Below are positions 16,469 through 24,003 of a stretch of 55,773 nt of DNA, piece by piece. A program made the position numbers and the translations under genes. Below the pieces are notes generated by a model that was not told the DNA's origin, did not search any database, and saw only the letters and a program-made list of their open reading frames with translations. The DNA lies in contig JAFGSI010000063.1 of the NCBI GenBank assembly GCA_016934715.1, forward strand, positions 1 through 55,773. Reading direction: 5' to 3'. Within the stretch, counting starts at the first letter, position 1, and each line of letters starts with the position of its first letter. Source of the DNA: Anaerolineales bacterium. Lineage in GTDB: Bacteria > Chloroflexota > Anaerolineae > Anaerolineales > Villigracilaceae.

Positions 16469-17593
16469 TTACATTTGGTTTTCAAATCCATCCGTTACGC
16501 CTTCCTTGACGTAGCGGGTCAACTCTCCGACGCTCAGCTTGCCGATCCCCAGCTTTTCCAGGGTCCGGCCGCGCCGCCAGTAGTCGGTGCGGTGGACGAT
16601 GCAGGCGATGCGGATGATGGCGTCCATGCCGCGCACCGAGACGCCGTAGTGCTCCCCCAGCGAGGCGATCGGGACGATGCTCATCGGCACGTCCTCGAAA
16701 ATATAGCGGTGGCTGAGCGTGCTGGGAGCCTTGATGCCGTAATACCCCGGCTGGTTGTGGATCGCCTCGTGCAGGTCATCACCGACCGTGTCATACGCCA
16801 GCTTGAGCCATTCCAGTCCCGTGCGGGCCCGGATGCCCAGCGAGGAGGCCACCGTGACCCGCTCCCGGTCGAGCGCCTCCAGGACGCGCGCCACCGAGGG
16901 CGTCACCCCATCGATGTAGAACTGGTAGTCGCCGTGAGTGGCCTCGATCCAGCCCGCGTTGAGCAGGGTCAGGGTGGGATGGAAGATCGCGCCCATGTTG
17001 TTGAGACCGGTGTTGAGCACGTCGACGCCATCGATGTACTGCGGGTACGCCGGGTGGATGGCCTCCAGGACCTGCTCGGTGCGGGTGGCCGGCAGGGCCG
17101 CCAGCGGCACGGCCTCCTTGATACGGAAGATGCGCGCCTGGGCCGGGCCATCGGAACGGCTGGCGTAAATGAACGTCTCGGCCTCGGCGATGGTCACATC
17201 GGCCTTGCAGCCCTCCTCGCGCAGCACCTTGCTGAACTCGATGGCTCCGCAGGTTCGCCCGGGATGCAGGACGACGATCTGGCCGTCCTTGAGATGAGGG
17301 GCGCAGATTTTGGCCACATCTCCGTGGGCCGAGGACGGCACCACGACCATGATCACCTGGCCGAACTTGATCGCCTCCTTGATCTCGTGCGCCGCCAGGC
17401 TGAGCTTGCCAAAACCGCGCGGGCAGTTTTCCTCGCCATCCAGTTCAATGCCGCCGCGCTTTTCGATGATGCTGATATGGTCGAAGGTCCGGTTCCACAG
17501 GGCGACCTTGAAGCCCATCAGGGCCAGGTGGGCCGCCATGGCCTTGCCGCCGTGCCCGGCGCCGATGACGGTATATTTCTCGGGGGTGTTCAT
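16469..17593 (-). CDS. Opine (octopine/nopaline-type) dehydrogenase family protein
   Basis: 374 residues. An N-terminal Rossmann domain opens with YTVIGAGHGGKAMAAHLALM (GxGxxG). The C-terminal octopine-dehydrogenase domain has GLNNMGAIFHPTLTLLNAG, holding the His (near residue 204) that is catalytic in opine dehydrogenases. The family reductively joins an alpha-amino acid to an alpha-keto acid with NAD(P)H, or runs it backward. Partners here are not known. Its ATG overlaps the stop of the B12 mutase-like gene (ATGA), and the AsnB-like gene follows after 12 bases, so the three are co-made and probably act on related substrates. Confidence 0.88.
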   Translation of the reverse strand: MNTPEKYTVIGAGHGGKAMAAHLALMGFKVALWNRTFDHISIIEKRGGIELDGEENCPRGFGKLSLAAHEIKEAIKFGQVIMVVVPSSAHGDVAKICAPHLKDGQIVVLHPGRTCGAIEFSKVLREEGCKADVTIAEAETFIYASRSDGPAQARIFRIKEAVPLAALPATRTEQVLEAIHPAYPQYIDGVDVLNTGLNNMGAIFHPTLTLLNAGWIEATHGDYQFYIDGVTPSVARVLEALDRERVTVASSLGIRARTGLEWLKLAYDTVGDDLHEAIHNQPGYYGIKAPSTLSHRYIFEDVPMSIVPIASLGEHYGVSVRGMDAIIRIACIVHRTDYWRRGRTLEKLGIGKLSVGELTRYVKEGVTDGFENQM

Positions 17594-19233
17594 TCTGCCT
17601 CCTTTCCAGACAAGCGGGACAGGCGTTCGCTTTCGGTCAGCGGACGCCCGTTCTCGTCGACAGCCAGCGACTGCCCGCCGACGATCCGGGTACGGGTCTC
17701 CCCGCGCCCGTAACGGTTGTTCTTCAACTGCGGCGCGTCCATCAGCCCGAGCGTGACGGAACGTGCCAGGGTGGCTGCATCCGCCCAGGGATCCTCGACC
17801 CCCGCCGCGGCCAGGGCCCGGATGGCCTCCAGCAGGACCCGCGCCTCGGAGACCAGCTCGTCGCGGCGGGCCAGCACCTCGGGAGTCTGCACCATGTCGG
17901 GGGCGCCCAGCCCGTTCTGGATCGCCCGCCGGACGATCCTGCTGGCCTCGATCACATCGGCGGCGGTGGCGGCGTGGTGAGCCTCGGTGTGCCCGACGAT
18001 GTGGATGATGTCGGGTCGGAGGGCCATCTGCAGGTAGATGCTGGCCGCCAGGTGGCCGCGGGCCGCGTCCGGGTCGAGCGGGTGGCTGAGCAGTCCAGTG
18101 CGGGTCTGCTTCCAGATGCGGAAGTTCTCCCCCTCCAGGGGGCTGATCAGGGCGACCACGGCAGCCATCTTGGCCAGGTCCATGGCGTCGCTCAGGCCGG
18201 GCGGACTGTTGAACATCAACTGGGCGATGTAGTCCTGGACGCCGTATTTTTTGGCGTTGTAGGCGGACAGGAAGGCCGATACGACAAAGGTCACGTCGGA
18301 TGAATCGCGCATCCCCCAGTGGTGCGGCTCGTTGAGCTCGACCGGGATGCCGCGCCCGCCGTACCAGGCCATGACCTGCTGGTGTTCGCCGATCGAGCCC
18401 TCCAGGTCCCAGGGACCGCGCCCGTCCATCTGGTTGAACCAGTAGAGCGGGATGGCGCACCAGGCGTTGTGGATCGTCTCGACCAGCACCTCGGCGTAGC
18501 GGATGAAGTCATCGGTGCCCGAGTAAGCACGCATCAGCGGGTAGTTGCCCCGCCGGCTGGCAGCCAGGAGGGCCCGGAAATCGTCGGGGGTTCTGACCGG
18601 GACGCCCCCTGCCCCGGTGCGGCGCGGGTCCTGGCGCTCGGGGTGGAAGAAGTTCTCCTGGGCATCCTGGTCGGTGCCGAGCGAGATCAGGTCAAGAGCC
18701 CCGGCTTCGGCGATCGCTTCGATCCCGGTGATCGAATCGGCCATCGTCGGCAGGCCGAAGTGGTGGCGCAGGATCGGGAAGGGCCGCTTCCACAGGATGC
18801 GCTCGACGGTGGTCTGGGGGAAATCCTCCTCGCCCGGGTCGCGCGCCGGCTGACCCTTGAGATAGGCCAGGACCTGTTCAGGGGTCTCGCTGCCGTCGAA
18901 AATGGCCTCGAAGAAATCGCCCAGCGCGGCGGCCCGCTCGGCCACCGGCGGGGTACCGGCGAAAGCAAAGCGGACCCCGGCGGCGTGCAGATCGGCGGCC
19001 TCCTCAGCGAACAGGCCCAGCAGGCGTTCGCCGGTCTCGGGTGTCAGGCGGTAGGAGACACCCACCAGGTCGGCCTTTTCTCGCCGGGCGGCGGCCAGCA
19101 GCTCCCCGACCGGCACGGCCGGCCCGAGGAAGACGGTCCGCCAGCCGGCCGACTCGGCCAGGCGCAGGAAATTGGACACCCCGGCCACATGGACGCATTC
19201 GCCCAGGGCCGCAGCAACGACGGTTTTGGTCAT
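17590..19233 (-). CDS. B12-binding glutamate mutase-like protein, single chain
   Basis: 547 residues. Residues 1 to about 130 are a cobalamin-binding domain. The DxHxxG loop reads CVHVAG (Asp replaced by Cys, His and Gly kept), and the later VGVSYRLTPE fits the second motif. The remainder is a TIM-barrel related to the E subunit of methylaspartate (glutamate) mutase; the end, LGLMDAPQLKNNRYGRGETR, aligns with its C-terminus. In classic enzymes the two parts are separate subunits; here they are fused. It should catalyse a radical carbon-skeleton or amino shift, but the substrate is unknown. AGGAGG precedes the ATG at 19233; a longer frame to 19788 is a shadow of the transporter gene. Confidence 0.8.
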   Translation of the reverse strand: MTKTVVAAALGECVHVAGVSNFLRLAESAGWRTVFLGPAVPVGELLAAARREKADLVGVSYRLTPETGERLLGLFAEEAADLHAAGVRFAFAGTPPVAERAAALGDFFEAIFDGSETPEQVLAYLKGQPARDPGEEDFPQTTVERILWKRPFPILRHHFGLPTMADSITGIEAIAEAGALDLISLGTDQDAQENFFHPERQDPRRTGAGGVPVRTPDDFRALLAASRRGNYPLMRAYSGTDDFIRYAEVLVETIHNAWCAIPLYWFNQMDGRGPWDLEGSIGEHQQVMAWYGGRGIPVELNEPHHWGMRDSSDVTFVVSAFLSAYNAKKYGVQDYIAQLMFNSPPGLSDAMDLAKMAAVVALISPLEGENFRIWKQTRTGLLSHPLDPDAARGHLAASIYLQMALRPDIIHIVGHTEAHHAATAADVIEASRIVRRAIQNGLGAPDMVQTPEVLARRDELVSEARVLLEAIRALAAAGVEDPWADAATLARSVTLGLMDAPQLKNNRYGRGETRTRIVGGQSLAVDENGRPLTESERLSRLSGKEAE

Positions 19234-19289
19234 AGAACCCTCCTGAGAAACGCGAAACACTTTTGCGATCCAAGACGCTGGACACTCCC

Positions 19290-20579
19290 TCAACGCACGT
19301 ACAGGGGATAGGCGAGGATGTAGAGGCCGGTCGTGATCGCCAGGGTCAGGAACATGACCGGCAGGCCGCGCTTGCTCCACAGGACCGAGGTGATCGGTGC
19401 GCGGGTCCGCTCGGAGAGCGATACCACGACCACGTTGGCAGTCGAGCCGATGATCGTCCCGTTGCCGCCCAGGCCGGCCCCGAAGGCCAGCGCCCACCAC
19501 AGCGGGCCGATGTCGACGCCATCGGCGCCCAGTGACAGGATCACCGGGATCAGGGCGATCGTGATCGGGATGTTGTCGACCACCGCTGAAAGGATCGCCA
19601 CCATCCAGAGCATGGCAACTCCCATCAAGAGGGTCTGCTCGCGGCTGAAGGAAACGATCCAGTGGGCGACCGTCTCGAGCACCCCGGCGGCTTCCAGGCC
19701 GCCGACCAGCACGAACAGCCCGGCGAAGAAGACCAGCACGCTCCACTCGACATGCGCCAGGGTCTTTTGAATGTCTGGTCGCACCCAAACCGAAGCCACT
19801 GCAGCGCCCAGCAGGGCGATAAAGGCCGGCGACACGCCAAGCGGCTTCTGGAGAAAAAATCCAAGGATGATGAAACCCAGGATGACCATCACCTTGCAGG
19901 CCGTCCTGCCGTCGTTGAGGGCCTGGGCCGGGTTCAGGCGCAGGACCGCTTCCCGATCCACCTGGGTCTCCTTCAATTCACGCCGGAACAGGATACGCAG
20001 CAGGAGCAGGGCCGCCAGCCAGGCTACCAGGACGATCGGCAGGGCGTGGGTCAGGAAGTCATTGAAGGTCAGGTCGGCAGCCGAGGCGATCAGGACGTTG
20101 GGGGGGTCACCGACCAGGGTGGCGATGCCGCCGGTGTTCGAGAGCAGGGCCTCGGTGATCAGCAGCGGAGCCGGGCTGATGCCCAGGATCTCGCCGATCA
20201 GGATCGTCACCGGGGCGATCAGGACCACCGTGGTGACATTGTCCAGGAACATCGACAGGACCGTGGTCACTGCACCAAGCAGCAACAGCAGCCGCGCCGG
20301 CCGGCCGCGCGACAGGCGCGCCGTCTGGACCGCCAGGTACTGGAAGAAGCCGGTCGGTTCGAGCAGGGCGACCATGACCATCATGCCGGCCAGCAGGCCG
20401 ATGGTCTCGAAATCGATCGCTTCCAGGGCCTGGTGCTCACTGTAAAAACCGAAAAGCAATCCGGCCGCCACCATGGCTACCGCCCCGGCCATGGCAACGA
20501 TGGTCCGGTTGATCTTTTCAGAAAAGACGATGATCAGAGTGATGCCGAAGATGACCAACGAGACGACGACAGCACTCAT
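19290..20579 (-). CDS. ArsB/NhaD-type ion transporter
   Basis: 429 residues, about eleven membrane segments. Two inverted halves carry the family signatures: MFLDNVTTVVLIAPVTILIG and VVDNIPITIALIPVILSLG. The substrate-site pieces are LLSNTGGIATLVGDPPNVLI and GLGGNGTIIGSTANVVVV. Relatives carry arsenite, Na+/H+ or organic anions, so it could export or import the compound made or used by the enzymes that follow. Its ATG overlaps the stop of the CBS gene (ATGA); the mutase-like gene starts 56 bases beyond its end. Confidence 0.88.
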   Translation of the reverse strand: MSAVVVSLVIFGITLIIVFSEKINRTIVAMAGAVAMVAAGLLFGFYSEHQALEAIDFETIGLLAGMMVMVALLEPTGFFQYLAVQTARLSRGRPARLLLLLGAVTTVLSMFLDNVTTVVLIAPVTILIGEILGISPAPLLITEALLSNTGGIATLVGDPPNVLIASAADLTFNDFLTHALPIVLVAWLAALLLLRILFRRELKETQVDREAVLRLNPAQALNDGRTACKVMVILGFIILGFFLQKPLGVSPAFIALLGAAVASVWVRPDIQKTLAHVEWSVLVFFAGLFVLVGGLEAAGVLETVAHWIVSFSREQTLLMGVAMLWMVAILSAVVDNIPITIALIPVILSLGADGVDIGPLWWALAFGAGLGGNGTIIGSTANVVVVSLSERTRAPITSVLWSKRGLPVMFLTLAITTGLYILAYPLYVR

Positions 20580-21046
20580 CCAGTACCTGCCTGGGTCACG
20601 TTCCACCCGGAGAGAAAGGCCAGGGCGATGTCGACCCGCGAGGCGATCCCGACCAGTCGGCCATCCGAGTCGACCACGGTCAGGTCGTAGACCTGGTCGT
20701 GGTGGAGCACGGAGGAGGCCCGCAGCAGGCCGCAGTTCTCATCGACCGACAGCGGATCCTGCATATAGGCACTGACCGGGCGGCGGAGTTCGTCTTCATC
20801 AGGCTGGCGGTTCTCGACCGCGCCGAAATCCTGGACAAAGTCGAAATCATCCACCAGGCGTACAAAATCAGGCATCACCAGCGAGAGCAGGTCGCGCAGC
20901 TGCAGGATGCCGATCAGGCGCTCCTGGTCGTCGACGACCGGCAGGGTGCCGATATGGTGCTCACAAAACATCTTGACCGCATCCGCCAGGGTGGCGGAGT
21001 GGCGTATGTAGAAAACGTTGTGCTTCATACAGTCTTTGATTCGCAT
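20576..21046 (-). CDS. Tandem CBS-domain protein
   Basis: 156 residues, two CBS domains: MRIKDCMKHNVFYIRHSATL with HIGTLPVVDDQERLIGIL, and VSAYMQDPLSVDENCG with DLTVVDSDGRLVGIASRVDI. CBS pairs bind adenine nucleotides or SAM and gate attached proteins. Lying between a DUF389 membrane protein (31 bases upstream) and a transporter that it overlaps, it probably regulates one of them according to energy charge. The start at 21046 is preceded by GAGGAG; a longer frame upstream reads into the DUF389 gene and is rejected. Confidence 0.88.
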   Translation of the reverse strand: MRIKDCMKHNVFYIRHSATLADAVKMFCEHHIGTLPVVDDQERLIGILQLRDLLSLVMPDFVRLVDDFDFVQDFGAVENRQPDEDELRRPVSAYMQDPLSVDENCGLLRASSVLHHDQVYDLTVVDSDGRLVGIASRVDIALAFLSGWNVTQAGTG

Positions 21047-21077
21047 GATCGTCTCCTCTGCTCTGATGCAGATCTGG

Positions 21078-22436
21078 TCATGGTTGAATGGATATGAAAT
21101 AGGACAGGACCCAGCCGGTGTTGCCTTCGCCATCCCGGACCTCGACCCAGGTCTGCAGGCCGACCTCCCAGCGCCCCTCCAGAACTACGATCGGGGTTCC
21201 TTCCGGCAGGTAGACCAGCCGCTCGCCATCGGGTGCCTCCCGCAGGTAGACACCCTGCCCGCCGGTGCCCAGGATGCGGGCCCGCATCGGCGTGACGGTC
21301 GGCGAGGGGGTCAGCGTCGGGGTGCGGGTCACCGTCGGCGTGCGGGTCGGGCTCGGGGTCGACGTGGACGTGAAGATCGGCGTCCGCGTGGGCGTCGGCG
21401 GGTCGAACGGGTCCAGTTCGGTGATCGGGACGACGACCAGTTTCAAAGCCACAGCCCGCTGCAGGCGGGTGGCAATGGAGGTCTGCAGGGCAACCACTTC
21501 CTGATAGGTGGGCTGCTGCGAGGTCCGCACGGTAATGCGCAGGTTAAGAACATCTCTTTCGTCGTTGATGACCAGGTCGACCAGCTGTCCTTCCGAAAGA
21601 GCGGTTACCTCCTGCACGACCACGGCCCGGATGGCGCGCATTTCATTGCCCTGTTCGACAAAGCGCAGGCTCAGGCCGACCAGCGGCACCGTCGTCAACA
21701 GGACCAGCAGGGCCGAGATGGCCATGCTGGACGGGATCGGCCCCCAGCGGTTTTCGAGCCTCGTCGGGTGGAAGCCAAGGGCGGCAAACACCACGATTCC
21801 GGCAAAAGAGATGGCGGTCAGGTTGGTAACGTACAGCAGCAGGGCGCCAAAGACCACCGCCGGGTCGGCCACCGCGATCCCGACCCCGACCGTGCACAGC
21901 GGCGGCATCAAGGCGGTGGCGATGGCCACGCCCGGCAGGGCCGCGGAGATGCGCGGCTGGGCCAGGGCGTAGGCCGCTGCGGCCCCGCCCGCCAGGGCCA
22001 CCCCCAGGTCGAAGGGGTTGGGACGCGTGCGAGCCAGGACCTCGTCCGGCAGCTCGCTCAGGATGCCGAAGGGCAGCAGGCTGCCGATCCAGGATAGGAA
22101 GGCCGCCAGGGCAATCGCCATCAGGCCGCCCTCCACGAGGGCGATCAGGGAACGCTGGAACATGGGCCGCTGGCCCGCAACCGAGGCCAGCGAGACGCCC
22201 AGGATCGGCGACATCAGGGGCGCCACCAGCATGGCCCCGATGATGACGGCCGCCGAGTCAGTCAGCAGCCCGAAGGTGGCGATCGCGCACGAAAGCACGA
22301 CCAGCAGGAAGAAGTCGAATCCCGGCGAGGCGCTGGTTTCCAGTTCCTCCAACACTTCGCGCCGCCGGGCGGCGGTCAGGCGGATGCCGAAGCGTCTGAG
22401 AAAACGTTGCAGGAAGCGTGTGCGTCTCTTGGGCAC
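21078..22436 (-). CDS. DUF389 membrane protein with Thr/Pro-rich linker and SH3b domain
   Basis: 452 residues, GTG start. Residues about 40-240 are the DUF389 membrane domain (DSAAVIIGAMLVAPLMSPIL, ATALMPPLCTVGVGIAV), then a soluble domain rich in beta-strand and helix. A TPTRTP-type linker follows (TRTPTVTRTPTLTPSPTVTP), and the last 60 residues form a bacterial SH3-like domain (GVYLREAPDGERLVYLPEGT, ending TGWVLSYFISIQP). SH3b domains often bind cell-wall peptides, so the C-terminus is probably outside. DUF389 function is not settled. It appears to be the first gene of the operon running to the AsnB-like gene. Confidence 0.87.
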   Translation of the reverse strand: MPKRRTRFLQRFLRRFGIRLTAARRREVLEELETSASPGFDFFLLVVLSCAIATFGLLTDSAAVIIGAMLVAPLMSPILGVSLASVAGQRPMFQRSLIALVEGGLMAIALAAFLSWIGSLLPFGILSELPDEVLARTRPNPFDLGVALAGGAAAAYALAQPRISAALPGVAIATALMPPLCTVGVGIAVADPAVVFGALLLYVTNLTAISFAGIVVFAALGFHPTRLENRWGPIPSSMAISALLVLLTTVPLVGLSLRFVEQGNEMRAIRAVVVQEVTALSEGQLVDLVINDERDVLNLRITVRTSQQPTYQEVVALQTSIATRLQRAVALKLVVVPITELDPFDPPTPTRTPIFTSTSTPSPTRTPTVTRTPTLTPSPTVTPMRARILGTGGQGVYLREAPDGERLVYLPEGTPIVVLEGRWEVGLQTWVEVRDGEGNTGWVLSYFISIQP

Positions 22437-22696
22437 TCCAGGTCTCCGGTGAGAGGGCCGACTTCCGCCTGCCGAAGCAGGACAGGACCCTGACAGGCAC
22501 CGTGCCAGCCGGGAAATGGAACCGGCTGGCGGATGACCGTCATCAGCGGCTGGGGGGAGCCAATCTTGAATCCCGTCGTTTAGTGGATTGGACCGCCAGA
22601 TGCCGCAAGGCCACCCGGTGCGGGATCCAGTGTTTGGATTCTACCAGACAGATTGGCCAAATTATGATACCACAAAACGGCAGGGGAGAAAACAAG

Positions 22697-22712
22697 GCCG
22701 CCCGAAGGCGGC
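22697..22712 (-). terminator. Terminator of the redox lipoprotein operon
   Basis: GCCGCC / GGCGGC with a tetraloop (TTCG on the minus strand), followed there by CTTGTTTT. It lies 34 bases beyond the selenoprotein stop. The rest of 22437-22745 shows no gene and should hold the promoter of the DUF389 operon. Confidence 0.65.
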
Positions 22713-22745
22713 AGTGTGCTGGATTGAGGCCACGAGAAATAGAGA

Positions 22746-23384
22746 TCAACGCTGCAACCAGGGCTCCATCGCCCGGGCGATGTTGCCGGGGGTATTGGCG
22801 CCCCAGGCGTTGCCGTCGATCTCATCGCCGGTGGCACGACCATTCGAGTCCAGCCGGTAGAAGATCGGCACGCCTTCCACGTTGGGAAAATCGGACCCCG
22901 GGACGCCCCAGCCCCAATCGTCCACGTCCACGCAGATCAGGTAGATTCCGTCAAAGGCTTCGACCAGGTCAGGATTTTGATCAGACAGACCGTCTGATAT
23001 GACGATGCAGGCCGGTCACCACTCGGCGGTGAAATACAGGATCGGTCGCTGGCCAAGGTCCTCTGCCAGGCGGGCATGGGTCGCCAGCTGGTCCATGAGC
23101 GGACCGTCCGAGCGGCGCAGGTCCAGGACCGTGGTATTGGGGCCGGCCGGGTCGCGGGTCCGGGTGGGGGTCCGGCTAGGAGCCGGGGTGCGGGTGCCCA
23201 GCGTCGCCGGAGGGGTGTTGTCCTTGGTAGGGGTGGGGGAAGATTGCGAATCCCCCGCCCCGGGCGCAAGGGTCGGCAGGATCTGGATGGGGGCTGTACC
23301 CAGGGTGCAGGCCAGCAGCGCCCCGCTTAATAAGCACAGGTAAAGGGCTCTACGGAACACTACGCTTCTTCCTCTCATGGTCAT
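22746..23384 (-). CDS. Thioredoxin-fold lipoprotein, candidate selenoprotein (UxxC)
   Basis: 212 residues if the in-frame UGA at 23018-23016 is read as selenocysteine. Residues 1-26 are a lipoprotein signal (LYLCLLSGALLAC), followed by a Thr/Pro-rich linker (TPAPSRTPTRTRD). The thioredoxin fold begins near residue 90: PILYFTAEW-U-PACIV, with U123 and C126 where thioredoxins have CxxC. The cis-proline follows at 173 (VEGVPIFYRLD), at normal spacing, and the frame stays open to a TGA at 22746. A hairpin just after the UGA has the GGUCU loop of bacterial SECIS elements. Its ATG overlaps the stop of the DsbD-N-like gene. Simple gene calling would split it into two fragments. Confidence 0.85.
22980..23018 (-). 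promoter_or_regulatory. UGA codon and SECIS-like hairpin
   Basis: The in-frame UGA (23018-23016) is followed after 17 bases by a hairpin at 22998-22980: AUCAGAC, loop GGUCU, GUCUGAU (7 perfect pairs). The apical loop, 24 bases after the UGA, contains the same GGUCU seen in the loop of the E. coli fdhF SECIS, and the distance suits bacterial SelB recognition. Confidence 0.78.
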
Positions 23385-23917
23385 GGATTGGCGAGCAGGT
23401 CTGCGCCGGGCAGGCGGACGCTGACGAGTCTGCCCATCACCGGCTGACGACAGGTCCGGCCGTTGCAGGCCATATAGGTGACCGAGACCTGGTCTTCGAC
23501 CCAGGCGCTCCCTTCCGGCAGAGCGACCGGCAGGCGCAAGGTCACCGGACCGTCGGGATAGATCCACAGATCATCTTCGCTGTCGACCAGCGGTATCGGC
23601 GCCTGGCTGGCGCTCAAGCCGCCGAGAGCCTGCAGGCGCGCGCCCGGCGGCAGTTCGAGCAGGGTCGGACGCCCCGCCCCTTCGGGGAGGGTATCCATGG
23701 CATAGACGTGCCAGCCGGATTCCAGAGGGGTGTAGGTGGCCGCCAGCCAGGCCGCCCGATGGGCATCCACCTCGAGGGTGATCTCGACCTGGACGCCGTT
23801 CTCGGCGAAGGAGGCCAGGGAGAGCGAGGAACCGGGTCCCAGGTCCGGAGGCGCGGCGCAGGCAGCCGGCAGGCTGAGGAGCAGCAAGAACAGGATCAGG
23901 GAAGAAAAACGACGCAT
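23381..23917 (-). CDS. DsbD N-terminal-domain-like lipoprotein
   Basis: 178 residues. A lipoprotein signal (RRFSSLILFLLLLSLPAAC) leads into an immunoglobulin-like domain of the DsbD-alpha/DsbC-corrector type: VQVEITLEVDAHRAAWLAAT, then SVTYMACNGRTCRQPVMGRL, whose two cysteines (CNGRTC) match the redox pair of nDsbD. It should sit outside the membrane and pass electrons to a partner; the overlapping next gene, a thioredoxin-fold protein, is the obvious candidate. Earlier in-frame starts lie at 23926 and in the promoter; 23917 or 23926 is used. Confidence 0.82.
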   Translation of the reverse strand: MRRFSSLILFLLLLSLPAACAAPPDLGPGSSLSLASFAENGVQVEITLEVDAHRAAWLAATYTPLESGWHVYAMDTLPEGAGRPTLLELPPGARLQALGGLSASQAPIPLVDSEDDLWIYPDGPVTLRLPVALPEGSAWVEDQVSVTYMACNGRTCRQPVMGRLVSVRLPGADLLANP

Positions 23918-23945
23918 CGGAACCATCCCAAAAAAAGATATTGCC

Positions 23946-23974
23946 ATTGTACTGCTTATGGCAAAAAAATCCAA
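23946..23974 (-). promoter_or_regulatory. Promoter of the redox lipoprotein operon
   Basis: TTGGAT (23974-23969), 17-base spacer, TACAAT (23951-23946) on the minus strand, placing the RNA start about 13-22 bases before the candidate ATGs. Confidence 0.6.
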
Positions 23975-24003
23975 GCACAAGCGGCGAAAAACAACGAGCC
24001 AGT

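Noticed and set aside
23016-23567. Reading the thioredoxin-like gene as a truncated protein ending at the UGA
   Set aside because: The frame after the UGA continues the same fold with the second Cys and cis-Pro, and a SECIS-like hairpin follows, so readthrough explains it better than decay.
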